In this document: positions 10,125-21,469 of the stretch, one piece after another | How the letters are laid out: each line of letters opens with the position of its first letter | How positions within the stretch are numbered: the stretch's first letter is position 1 | Origin: Antedon bifida | Lineage: Eukaryota; Echinodermata; Crinoidea; Comatulida; Antedonidae | Reading direction: 5' to 3' | DNA length: 64,000 nucleotides | Assembly: GCA_963402885.1 (NCBI GenBank) | Contig: OY727095.1 | Location: forward strand, 25,363,001-25,427,000 | The notes under the pieces: model-generated | The model's database searches: none | Told to the model about the DNA's origin: nothing | Seen by the model: only the letters and a program-made list of their open reading frames with translations | Translations under genes and position numbers: made by a program

Positions 10125-13100
10125 CCCACCTTTGTGCCATTGTCGGCCAAAAATGCTATTCCCCAAAAGTCGCCATCTAAGCCCTGTAAGCCTCCTTCCT
10201 CTGTCGCGTTTTCTGATTATGTCAAGCTAGATCCAGACCATATCCTCCCACAGAATGTGAAATCCCAATTCCAATCCATTCTTACTGAATACGATGTTGT
10301 TTTCGATCCTATGATTAAAGCCTACAACGGCTCTGTTGGCCCATTCCAGGCTGTTGTTAACATGGGACCTGTACAGCCTCCTCAGAGGAAGGGTCGAGTT
10401 CCTCAGTACTCCAGAGATAAACTGGTTGAGCTACAGGACAAATTTGATGAGCTTGAGGAAGTGGGAGTATTTGTTCGCCCCGAGGACGTCGGTGTCCAAG
10501 TCGAATATCTTAACCCATCTTTCCTTGTCAAAAAAGAGAGTGGTGGTTACCGTCTGGTTACAGCATTCGCCGAGGTCGGACGATATGCAAAACCCCAACC
10601 CTCCCTTTAGCCGGATGTCAACTCCATTCTACGTAACATCGCAAAATGGAAGCACTTAATCACTACTGACCTCACAAAGGCCTTTTACCAGATTCCTTTG
10701 TCTCGCGGTTCTATGAAGTACTGCGGCGTTGCCACACCATTTCGAGGTGTCAGAGTTTATGCCCGGTGTGCCATGGGTATGCCTGGTTCAGAGACCGCCC
10801 TCGAAGAGCTGACTTGTCGGGTACTGGGGGATTTGATTAAGGAGGGAGTAGTAGCAAAGCTCGCGGATGACCTTTATTGTGGAGGGGACAGTTTAGAGGA
10901 GTTAATTTACGATTGGCGGCGTCTACTCCAATGCATTTACAAGTGTGGTCTGCGATTGTCTGCTAGCAAAACGGTCATTTTTCCACAAACTACAACCATT
11001 CTTGGGTGGACCTGGTCCCTAGGGTCTATTCGCGCAAATACTCATCGTATTTCAACGTTAAAGGCATGCACTCCACCACCGACGGTAAGAGGTTTACGCT
11101 CCTTTATCGGGGCATATAAGGTGCTAGCACGCGTTTTACCTTAGTGCGCATCTCTCATCGCTCCACTGGAAGAAGCCATAGCCGGCTTACAGTCCAAAGA
11201 AACAATACATTGGTACGATGCCTTACATGAATCATTCAAAGTAGCACAGAACGCACTTGACTCAAACAAGGTCATAGTTTTACCTCATCCCGATGACCAA
11301 CTGTGGATCGTTACGGATGGTGCTGTTAAAAGTCATGGTCTAGGCGCAACCTTATACGTTACTCGTGAATCCAAACCACAGTTAGCCGTTTTTTTTAGTG
11401 CCAAACTCCGTGCACGTCAGGTCACATGGCTACCCTGCGAGATCGAAGCTTTGGCTATCGCGGCAGCCGTTAAACATTTTAGTCCTTTTATTATCCAGTC
11501 TCGACATAACACATGTGTCCTAACTGACAGTAAGCCATGCGTCCAAGCGCTCGAAAAGCTATGCAGGGGAGAATTCTCCGTCAGTCCCCGTGTGTCCACC
11601 TTCCTGTCCACCGCTAGCAGGTACCAGATTTCTATTCGGCACCTGGCAGGCTCAGCCAATGTCCCATCCGACTTTGCTAGTCGCAACGCTCCACCATGCT
11701 CAGTTGACAACTGTCAGGTTTGCTCATTTGTCAACGGCGAGATAGAGTCAACGGTACTACGTTCATCGATACGTGATTTCATTACTGGAGACGCCAAACT
11801 CCCGTTCACCAGTCGGCCAGCTTGGCTAGCCATCCAATCCGAGTGTCCAGACCTTCGGCGTGTAAAAGCTCATCTTATTCAAGGAACGCGTCCATCTAAA
11901 AAGTTAACCAATGTCAGGGACATTAAACGGTACCTTAACTGTTGTTCCATTGGAAGAGATGGTCTCCTTGTAGTCAACCGCACTGAACCACTCTCACTTA
12001 AGCATGAATGTATCATTGTCCCTCGCCCTGTATTAAACGGACTGCTGACATCACTTCACGTCCGGCTAGATCACCCAACTAGCCACCAACTTAAGTTATC
12101 CGTTCGCCGCCACTTCTTTGCGCTTGACTTGGACAAAACCATCGAACAGGTGTCAGAATCGTGTCATCACTGTGCCTCGATCCGTACTGTACCCACCACC
12201 GCAATTGAACAGTCCACTAATGATCCTCCGTCGAAGCTCGGAGTCACCTTTGCCGCCGATGTCCTAAAACGCGAGCGTCAACTTATTCTTGTTGTCAGAG
12301 AGACGGTGACGTCTTACACCCTTTCGTGTTTAATCAGCGATGAGAAGCATGATACTCTCCGTGATACCTTAATTCGCTTATGCATTGGCATGTGCCCCGT
12401 GGAGGGCCCTTCAGCTACCATCCGCACAGACCCTGCCCCAGGCTTCATGGCACTCGTCCACGATCCTGTCTTACTGAAACATAGGATTTCGATCGAAATT
12501 GGCAGAGTTAAGAACATCAACAAAAACCCGGTTGGAGAGAAAGCTGTACGCGAACTGTCAGAAGAGTTACTTCGGCAAGAGCCTGGTGGCGGTCCCATCT
12601 CACCGACAGTGCTTGCTGTCGCCACATCTCGTCTTAACTCCCGTATCCGAACACGAGGATTGTCGTCTCGCGAAATGTGGACACAGCGAGATCAGTTCAC
12701 TCATGACCAAATCCCTATTTCTGACCGCAAGTTGATTATCAGCCAACAGCACCTCAGAGCCTCTAATCACGCGCACAGTGAAAAGTCTAAGGCACCCGTC
12801 GCGTGTGCAGCACCTGACGTTTCTATTACGGTTGGTGATTTAGTCTACCTGTGGACAGATCGTCGCAAGACCTGTGCGCGAGATCGCTATCTCGTTGTTT
12901 CTGTAGATGGAAAGTGGTGCAACGTCCGAAAGTTTACGCACTCACAATTGAGAAGCGCTACGTATCGTGTAAAGAAATCAGAGTGTTTTACTGTACCGAC
13001 TGACGTTCATCATTCTCCCACACCAACCTCACAACGCCACTGCGACACCTCTGATGAAGAACCTGATTTCACAGTTGATCCGTCTCCATTTCCTCCACCC

Positions 13101-13220
13101 GAGGTACCATCAACTCTTTCAGCCTCTCCTAATGAGGTGAACGACAAGTCATCATCCATACAGACCCCGGAAGAATCACCAACGGAAGTTCCAGCACAGT
13201 TGTCTCATCATGACGAATAA
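10125..13220 (+). pseudogene. Ty3-like pol (RT, RNase H, integrase) with two in-frame stops
   Basis: The same reading phase as gag continues past the TGA. RT motifs: [33 protein letters not shown], and the catalytic box LADDLYCG in place of the usual YADD. TAG at 10608-10610 and TAG at 11142-11144 interrupt the frame; the second is explained by a single C-to-T change in a Gln codon. RNase H follows (IVTDGAVKSHGLGATLY; CEIEALAIAAAVKHF). The integrase shows an HH-CC zinc motif (DHPTSHQ ... CHHC) and catalytic Asp, Asp, Glu in FAADV, RTDPAPG and NPVGEKAVRELSEEL. The C-terminal tail is Pro/Ser-rich. The stop codon TAA at 13218-13220 lies inside the 3' LTR. Confidence 0.75.
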
Positions 13221-13290
13221 AGATCTTATTACACTTGAGTCTTACGTGTCCGGTCGTCTTTATTGTGGTGTGCCTTTTGCCATACTGGCG
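13211..13290 (+). repeat. 3' LTR (80 bp)
   Basis: Identical to 6553-6632. The pol frame runs into it and terminates at the TAA that forms part of its GAATAAAG sequence. No obvious polypurine tract precedes it, which is unusual for this class. Confidence 0.65.
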
Positions 13291-13693
13291 CTGAGCCAAA
13301 CCGTGATTTACAAAATACATTCTGTTCCAAGGATAGGTGTAATTGATTAAAACGTCTACGACGCGATCAGTCGATACGGTTGGGCGGCTGCCGAGACTAA
13401 ACACCGTTTTAATTTGGTGGCTCGGCATGGTGTTTGTAGATCAGGCCATTGCGGTACACAACGGAGAAGGTTGTGAAGTTGATACACGACGTAACAACTC
13501 GCGAAACATAGTGAAATTACTGCTATTTTTTGCCTTTTTTTAGTGTTTATCCTTAAAATTCAGGAAAGTGACATAGCATATTGTGTGCGTCCCATCAATA
13601 AATATCAGTGTGCCAAATGTGAGCATGTACCGTTCAGTGGTTTTGGAGGAGATACGTAAAATACGCGAAAAAATTTAGCAGCATTATAGATTA

Positions 13694-14688
13694 TATGTGT
13701 ACAGCCACATCAAAACCAGGCACTTGGTGAAATATTTTTAGTTAATACTCCAATGATATTCCTCACAATATATCCTTCAAAATGGTGTTTGGATCATTTA
13801 AATCAAGCAAATATTCCCAGAGTTATGACAATAAATGTATATAGCATTTATACAACAATTTACTTGTAATTACTGAGTAATTGACAGTCAAAGTTTAATG
13901 ACAAATCAGACAGGAAGTTGCCCCATGCTGTTACAGATTGAACAATTAACACCTTAGCAACACTACCTTCTAGATAAACAATCATTCTGAAATTTGCCTA
14001 GTGGATTGAGAGTTACATGGCTAATATCAACTCTTACGATAAATAACTTAGCTAGGCCCTTTACTTTAGTATGTTAACTTATTGTTAGCAAGTCTGAGTC
14101 AGTACACGTCACTTTAGTATTACTGTGTACAGTACTTAGATGAACTATAAAAAAATACATTTTCCTCGACAAGCCTGTACTAGCGATAAGATTTTGTTGA
14201 CCTGGAATTTTCCATGCTGGATGGGTCATGTGACAAAATTAAACCAATCACATCGCTTCTTTCAGCGTGTTCGTAGCAACAAGGCCGTTTTTGTTTACAC
14301 TAAAGAGATCTATAAAATCGGTTTTTATTGGTCTATATCGTACAATCTGTGACATCATTCGTTTATTTGTAGATTCATGAAAAAAATACCTATCGAATGA
14401 TACCAAGCTTTCAGGGGTTATCTACAAAATTACGGCGTAGGAATGACGAAAATAACTGCTTTTTTATAATGAATTACCACGTTCTTTCAATCGAAACATG
14501 AGGATAGAGGCTCAGATTTATGTAATATACCACCTTTCCATTTTAATTAGTTAATAAGACATATTTTTGAAATCTACGGTAAATTTCCTATCAGATAATG
14601 GTAAAAAAACAAAATGGTCAAAATATGAGTTTCACACATTCAAATGCATTTTACACAAGCGCCTGGTTTTGATGTGGCTGTACACATA
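13694..14688. mobile_element. TIR element (nonautonomous DNA transposon), ~1 kb
   Basis: Starts TATGTGTACAGCCACATCAA and ends with the inverse (TTGATGTGGCTGTACACATA). The inverted repeat extends about 30 bp into CCAGGCACTTG/CAAGCGCCTGG. TTA flanks both sides (13691-13693, 14689-14691), a possible 3-bp target duplication. No transposase frame is recognisable; the 70-codon frame at 14140 has no known motif. Confidence 0.6.
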
Positions 14689-14774
14689 TTACAGTATATT
14701 ATAATGTTTTTTTGTAACCCTCATTAAATAAAACAAAAATTGAAGAAGATAGCCTCTATTGAAGTAGGTTAAAT

Positions 14775-14845
14775 TAGGCCAAATAGTCTCAGGGCCGAAT
14801 CGTCCCGGGCTAAATCGTCCTGGGCCAAATCGTCCCGCTACCATT
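14775..14845. repeat. Short tandem motif block (AATCGTCC repeats)
   Basis: Three near-repeats of GGGCCRAATCGTCCCG within 70 bp. The style resembles the subterminal arrays of the foldback elements at 6803, 21470 and 26693, so this may be one end of a related, otherwise lost element. Confidence 0.4.
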
Positions 14846-14867
14846 TAAGATTATTTTAATTACTACT

Positions 14868-15010
14868 ATTAAGGTTAAGGAACCGACTGAAACTGCTTAG
14901 ATTTCCACCACCTTTAAAAACCGGGACAATGTTAGCAATTTCCCAACCCATGGGAACCGCACCAAGGCAAAGGACATGATTGAATACCTTACACAAGTTA
15001 GGTTCTAATA
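14868..15010 (-). pseudogene. LINE reverse transcriptase fragment (~45 codons)
   Basis: The minus strand reads GAVPMGWEIANIVPVFKGGG, the 'P..WK.A.I.P.FK.GG' segment that precedes the NYRPISL motif of LINE reverse transcriptases. Nothing else of that LINE is detectable; the Helentron-like array begins immediately after it. Confidence 0.55.
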
Positions 15011-15017
15011 ATTATTA

Positions 15018-16242
15018 GTTATCCGCTTGGTAGAGCGGATAACTCCTTGTTATTGTATGAGATCAATATTTTTTTTGGTTAACCCTTTGTTATTGTCAGG
15101 ATCTTTTTTTTTTTTTTTTTTCTATTTTCTTCTTTCTTTCCACGAATTTTGTTGCACGCATATCTCTAATTATGGCCAACATAAGATTGTGTAACTTTGT
15201 CATAATATTGACCTGTAGCGGTAGATGTGCAAGACGTTTAGTTTTTTGACTTTAGAGTCGCGCAACGTGACTTACGCGCCATTTTATGAATTTCAATGAT
15301 TGATCATAGATTAAAAACTAGAAGTCATTTTGTTTTGAAACTTAGTGAAAATTTAAGTCATATCAAGCGCAAACTTTCTATGGATTAAAAATGGCATGTT
15401 TCACAGTTAGTTAAAATTTCAAAATGCGAAAAATCAATTTCTAATCAACTTTCTACGCATTTCATGGCATTTTAAGCATGTCAAAAATTCCCACAGGCGC
15501 GCAATTTTTTTACGCGTGCGTGCGCACTTAGCGCAAAAACACCTTTTTTTTGCTTAATTTTTGTTTTTCCAGCCTTTTCTAGTAATTTTACCAACTTTTA
15601 AACAATTTTGACTTAAAATTATGTCATACGAGCTCGTAGAATTGGACAATTCGCGCGCGTTTTTGATAACAAAGTTAAAAAATTCGTGAAAATTATGCCT
15701 TTTTTAAAAAAGTCATAGATTCTAAACTACGTGGTGAAATTTTTTTAAATTACAGATTCTGGAAGTTGATAAGTTTTAGATATTGAATAATGAATCGATA
15801 TGGCTAACCAGACATTGTGACGTCATCGTATGGCCACTCGAATATAAAATATACGATTTTTGTCTCTTTCGTCATAGCTCATCACATTTAATAGAGCGCA
15901 TCTCCAATTATCCGTATTCTATTGCCCTCTATTTTTTTATATTGTCTAGGTCAATCAATTATCTTTCACATGATTTACCATTTTTAAAATTGCGATGACG
16001 TCATCATGGTCAAAAGCGTCATTAACTTTGGTCACTAAATTTTCACCTATTCTGAACTGTATGTAGTACGTATACAGTATATAGTGTATACTGTATATAC
16101 GTGACGCAAAATAGAGAGTGCACTAACATTTTTTTCAATAGCATAATCGTTGTTCTGTGCGTAATATTCTAACGTATGACGTGCACGTGGCTTTTGGGCT
16201 GCGGATAACCTAACTCGTCCGTAGTGACGAGTTCAAATCTAG
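15018..16242 (+). mobile_element. Helentron-like nonautonomous element, array copy 1
   Basis: Head: GTTATCCGCTTGGTAGAGCG hairpin at 15018, followed by CTCCTTGTTATTGT. Tail: GCGGATAACCTAACTCG, then the hairpin ACTCGTCCGTAGTGACGAGT and TTCAAATCTAG at 16232-16242, followed by T. The head GTTATCCGC is the inverse of GCGGATAAC near the tail. A subterminal inverted repeat plus a 3' hairpin a few bases before CTAG|T fits Helitron/Helentron (DINE-like) architecture. No Rep/helicase is encoded. Confidence 0.65.
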
Positions 16243-17750
16243 TTCTGTATTATTAGTTATCCGCTTAGTAGCGGATAACTCCTTGTAATCGTCCTGTTTC
16301 AATTTTTGGTTATCCGCAACTTAGTTGCGGATAACCCTTGTTATTGTCACGTTTCTTTTTTTATCTTCTTTGTTATTCTTCTTTCTTTCCCAGAATTTTG
16401 TGTCACGCATATCTGTCATTCTTGTAAACATGACATTTCATAACTTGGTCAACATATGGAAATTTACGTGAAATTGTGCACCTCCATATTTTTAATGACG
16501 TTAGAGTCGCGCAGCGTAAGTTACGCGCGATTTTATGAATTTCAATGATTGGTCATAGATTATAAACCAAAAGTCATTTTGTATTGACACTTGGTGAAAA
16601 TTTAAGTCATATCAAAGGCAAACTTTCTATGGATTAAAAATGGCATGTTTCACAAGAAGTTACGCGCGCACGCGCAATTAAAATTTTAAAATGCGCAAAA
16701 TTAATTTCTAATCAACTTTCTACGCTGATCATGACATTTTAAGCATGTCAAAAATTCCCACGCGCGCGAAAAATTGTATGCGTAAGGTGCGCACGGAGCA
16801 TCAAAATCATGTGTTTTTCTCTTGAATTATGATTTTAAAGCCTTTCTAGTCATTTTAAAACAAGATTAACATCATTTCAAATTAAAATGACGTCATACGT
16901 ACACGTTGATTTAGACCATTGGCGCGCGTTTTAGTTGAAAAAGTTATAAAATATTTTCAAAATAATGCTAATTTTGAATCTATTATAGCTCTTCAGGATC
17001 AAAGGTGATCCCCAATTTTTTTAACTTAATATGTAAGAAGATAAATTGTAGATATGAATTCATGCAGAATTGTTACCTCTCGGATGTTATGACGTCATTT
17101 TATGGCCACACGAATGTAAAATATAGGATTTTTGTATCTTTCGTTATTGCTCATCACATTCAACAGAGCGCATCTCACTTATACGTATTCCATTTTCCAC
17201 GAGATTTTAATATTGTCTAGGTCAATCAACTATCTTTTGCATAAGTTAAAAATATTTTAATTTTTATGACGTCATCATGTCTAAAAATGTAAATAACTTG
17301 GGTCACTTATTTTCATCTTTACAGTAAATTTAAATCTGTTATATCTCGTCAGAATAAAAAGTGATAATCATGATTAAAACGTTTTCTGGAAGCTATTGGA
17401 TTGTAGATACGAATTCATGTGAATATTTTGCCAATCGGGTGTTGTGACGTCATCATATGGCCAGTTGAATTCAAAAAGTCATATTGTCAAATCTTATGTA
17501 AAAGTTCATTGCGTTTAAACGAGAGCGCATCTCACTTTTACGTGCCCAAAATTCTTCAAACTTGTATTAATTCTGTAAATACTGTAATATGCTGTATGCT
17601 ACAAAATAGGTACAATTCAGCACTTTAAACATACTTAATTCATGTCAACGGATGGCATAATAATTGTCGAAGTTCATATAGTTTAAAGCATATGCATGTT
17701 GCGTTTGCGCGGATAACCCGAACTCGTCAAAGTGACGAGTTCAAATCTAG
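16243..17750 (+). mobile_element. Helentron-like element, array copy 2
   Basis: The head carries two hairpins in tandem: GTTATCCGCTTAGTAGCGGA at 16256 and GGTTATCCGCAACTTAGTTG at 16312. The tail is GCGGATAACCCGAACTCGTC, a GTGACGAG hairpin and CTAG at 17747-17750. The interior follows copy 1 (TTTCATAACTTGGTCAAC, CGCGCACGCGCA, TGTGACGTCATCATATGGCC). This is the most complete copy. Confidence 0.65.
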
Positions 17751-19284
17751 TATATTATTCTTCTGTCTTTCTCCCTCACTTTTTGTGCAGAGCGTATCTC
17801 TAAAATGGGTAAACATAACATTTCATAACTTTGTCAACATATGGGCATTTACGTGAAGTTGTGCACCTCCTATTTTTGAATGATGTCAGAGTTGCGCAAC
17901 GTGACTTACGCGCGATTTTATGATTTTTTATGATTGCTCATAGACTAAAAACCAAACTAATTTTGTTTTGACACTTTGTGAAAATTTAAGTCATATCAAG
18001 GGCAAACTTTTAGTTAACTAAAAATGGCGTGTTTTACAAGAAGTTACGCGCGCACGCGCATTTAAAATTTTAAAATGCGCAAAATTAATTTCTAATCAAC
18101 TTTTTACGCCATTCATGACATTTTGCGCATGTCAAAATTTCCCGCGCGCGCGAACAATTTTACGCGTGCAGTGCGCACGCAGCATGAAAATCATGTTTTT
18201 TTCTATTAAATTGTGATTTTCCAGCCTTTCCTAGTCATTTTTAAAAAGATTGACATCATTTCAAATTAAAATGACGTCATACGTACACGTTGATTTAGAC
18301 CATTTGCATGCGTTTTAGTTGCAAAAGTTACAAAATATTGTCAAAATTATGCCTATTTTGAATCTATTATAGCTCCTCAGGATCAACCGTTACCCCCGAG
18401 TTTTTTAACTTAATATGTAAGCAGATATGTTGTAGATATGAATTCATGCAGAATTTTTTCCTTACGGATGTTGTGACGTCATCGTATGGCCACACAAATG
18501 TAAAAAATAGGATTTTTGTCTCTTTCGTTATTGCTCATCACATTCAATGGAGCGCATCACGCTTATCCGTCTTCCATTTTCTCCGAGATTTTAATATTAT
18601 CTAGGTCAATCAATTTTCTTTCGCATGAGTTAAAAATATTTTAATTTTTATAACGTCATCATGCCTAAAAATTTAAATTACGTGGGTCATTAATTTTATC
18701 TTTACAGTAAATTTTAATCTGTTATAGCTCGTAAGAATAAAATGTGATAATCACGATTAAAACGTTTTCTGGAAGCTATTGGATTGTAGATACGAATTCA
18801 TGTGAACATTTTGTCAATCAGATGTTGTGACGTCATCATATGACAAGTTTAATTAAAAAGGTCAAATTTTCATATTTTGCGTAATAGTTCATCACATTTA
18901 AAAGGGTGCGCATCTATATTTTATGTATTCAAATTTCTTCTACACGTTAATATGTTGTTCCTGAGATAATTTCCTTCTGAAATTGCTATCCAAGTGTTTC
19001 ATTTTGATACCGTCGCCATGTTAAAAATTGGAATAAATGGCGGGTCCCGTAATTTCACCTATTCTACACTGTATGTAATATGTATACAGATTATACTGTT
19101 TGCATGTATATGCTATATGACACAAAATTGACAGAATTCAGCACTAACAGCATATCATATTCTTCAGTTCTTGTCATAATGCCATAATCTTTATCTGTGT
19201 GCAATATTCCAACGTATGATGTGAACGTGGCGTTTGTCGTGGTGCGGATAACTAACTCATCAAAGTGACGAGTTTCATGTCTAG
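17751..19284 (+). mobile_element. Helentron-like element, array copy 3 (head missing)
   Basis: Starts directly after the CTAG of copy 2 with TATATTATTCTTCTGTC and lacks the ATCCGC hairpins, but is otherwise colinear with copies 2 and 4. It ends with the AACTCATCAAAGTGACGAGT hairpin and CTAG at 19281-19284. Confidence 0.65.
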
Positions 19285-20802
19285 TGCTTGTTTCCATCCT
19301 TCCTTTTTGTGGATCGCGTTTCTCTAAAATGTGTAAACATTTCATAACTTTGACAACATATGGGCATTTACGTGAAGTTGTGCACCTCCTATTTTTGAAT
19401 GACGTCATAGTTGCGCAACGTGACTTACGCGCAATTTTATGAATTTCAATGATTGATCATAGATTAAAAACCAAGAGTCATTTAGTATTGACACTTTGAC
19501 AAAATTTAAGTCATATCAGGGGCAAACTTTCTACGGATTAAAAATGGCATGTTTCACAAGAAGTTACGCGCGCACGCGCATTTAAAATTTCAAAATGCGC
19601 AAAATTAATTTCTAATCAACTTTTTATGCGTTTCTTGTCATTTTGAGCATGTCAACAATTCCCACGGGCGCGCAATTTTTTACGCACGCGGTGCGCACGT
19701 AGCGTTAAAAACATATTTTTTTCTCTTGAATTATATTTTTCAAGCCTTTCCTAGTAATTTTAAAAACAATTTAGACCTTTTCCAGTTTAAATAACGCCAC
19801 ACAAACACGTTGAATTAGACAATTCGTGCACGTTTTTTATGAAAAAGCTTTAAAAATCGTCAAAATAATGTCTTTTTTTAAACAGTCATAGTTTCTAAAG
19901 TAAACCGTGAACCATTTATTTTTATTACAAAATCTAGAAGTTGATGAGTTGTAGATATCGGATCATGCATCAATAAGGCTAAAAAAACATTTTGACGTCA
20001 TCGTATGGCCACGCGAATGTAAAATATAGGATTTTTGTCTCTTTCGTTATTGCTCATCACATTCAATGGAGCGCATCACGCTTAACAGTATTCCTTTTTC
20101 TCCTACATTTATATATTGTGTAGGTCAATCAACTTTCTTTAGCATGAGATAAAAATATTTTAATTTTTATGACATCATCATGCCTAAAAATTTTAATTAC
20201 GTGGGTCATTAATTTCATCTTTACAGTAAATTTTAATCTGTAATAGCTTGTAAGAATAAAATGTGATAATCACGATTAAAACGTTTTCTGGAAGCTATTG
20301 GATTGTACATACGAATTCATGTAAACATTTTGCCAATCGGATGTTGTGACGTCATCATATGGCCAGTTGAATAAAAAAAGTCGTATTTTCATATTTTGCA
20401 TAATAGTTCATCACATTTAAAAGGGTGCGCATCTATATTTACGTATTCAAATTTCTTCTACACGTTAATATGTTGTTCCTGAGATAATTTCCTTCTGAAA
20501 TTGCTATCTAAGTGTTTCATTTTGATACCGTCGCCATGTTAAAAATTGGAATAACTGGCGGGTCCTGTAATTTCACCTATTCTACACTGTATGTAATATG
20601 TATACAGATTATACTGTTTACATGTATATACTATATGACACAAAATTGACAGAATTGAGCACTAACAGCATATCATATTCTTCAGTTCTTGTCATAATGC
20701 CATAATCTTTATCTGTGTGCAATATTCCAACGTATGACGTGCACGTGGCGTTTGTCGTGGTGCGGATAACTAACTCGTCAAAGTGATGAGTTTCATGTCT
20801 AG
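19285..20802 (+). mobile_element. Helentron-like element, array copy 4 (head missing)
   Basis: Abuts copy 3 without spacer, again lacking the ATCCGC head, and ends AACTCGTCAAAGTGATGAGT with CTAG at 20799-20802. Its last ~700 bp are nearly identical to copy 3, suggesting recent duplication or rolling-circle concatenation. Confidence 0.65.
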
Positions 20803-21328
20803 TTAATTATTACCTCCACAGATAGATGATTGATTGAGTATTAAATCCAGACCAGGATTTCAATTCTGGACCACTTTTTATTACTATTTTCAGACCTGCT
20901 AGTGTTATTAAAGTAACGTAACAAGTAAATTAAAATTACATTTTCTCAAGAATTACTTGTCCAAACAACTTCAATTTTGTACAGGCAAGAGTTATAATTT
21001 GTAATTTTAAACATAATTTGATTTAATGTATGTGGTCATTTTCCAAAGCGCCCCCAATGGGTAAAAAATGCGCTGCAAATTTGGACACCAAGTCTCATGT
21101 TCCTTAAGGTATCAATAAACACATGAAAGCAAAAATTCAAACTTGGCACAAAATATGAAGTAGAGGAAAAAAAGTGACAAATGCTACCCGACTCCTTAAG
21201 ACACAAAAATAAAAAATATATATATTTTCAGGAGAAACTTATGTAAAAAAAAATATATTCTAAAACTTAGACCTGATGATTAAGTTTGAAATTAGAAGCT
21301 TAAAAAAAAAAAATTATTGAGTACATAC
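20803..21328. other. Intron sequence, nothing recognised
   Basis: AT-rich sequence between the Helentron-like array and an MRRF exon. No coding motifs or element ends were found. Confidence 0.4.
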
Positions 21329-21420
21329 TTTGGTAAAGTAACATGGATGGTTGTGCCTTGAATTTTAGTGTTGAGGTTCAATCCACTATCTTGAATAGCA
21401 CTTGCAGATTCCTTAACATG
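21329..21420 (-). CDS. MRRF: Mitochondrial ribosome recycling factor, internal exon
   Basis: The minus strand reads HVKESASAIQDSGLNLNTKI followed by QGTTIHVTLPK, the RRF domain II segment (pattern: AI..SG.NLNP...G..I.VP.P). The acceptor AG is at 21421-21422 after TTCTAATTC; the donor GTATGT begins at 21328 going down. It starts in phase 0 after the exon at 24102-24214 and ends with two bases of the Lys codon completed at 3545. A foldback element begins 50 bp upstream of the acceptor (21470), close to where a branch point would be. Confidence 0.85.
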
Positions 21421-21469
21421 CTATGAATTAGAAAAGTATATACAGTATATTAAGTGTATATATGTAAAG

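Larger units (their letters stand above)
6553..13290 (+). mobile_element. Ty3-like LTR retrotransposon with 80-bp LTRs and nested insertion
   Basis: Identical 80-bp direct repeats at 6553-6632 and 13211-13290 (TGACGAATAAAGATC ... CATACTGGCG) flank a leader and one long gag-protease-RT-RNase H-integrase frame. Domain order (protease, RT, RNase H, integrase) is that of Ty3-type elements. The leader is split by a foldback element (6803-8419). The coding frame is phase 0 throughout (8457-13220) but broken by TGA 10122-10124, TAG 10608-10610 and TAG 11142-11144. LTR identity suggests a recent insertion; the internal stops show the copy is not autonomous as it stands. No target duplication is evident outside the LTRs. 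Confidence 0.8.

Noticed and set aside
13129..13543. Short frames around the 3' LTR (13129-13428 minus, 13343-13543 plus)
   Set aside because: One is antisense to integrase-tail coding and LTR; the other has no motif and ends in poly-Phe.
19091..19408. 105-codon minus-strand frame
   Set aside because: Spans the joint of two Helentron-like copies and is not preserved in the other copies.
15018..20802. CRISPR-like array
   Set aside because: Repeat units are ~1.5 kb with no short repeat/spacer periodicity, and the sequence is eukaryotic.
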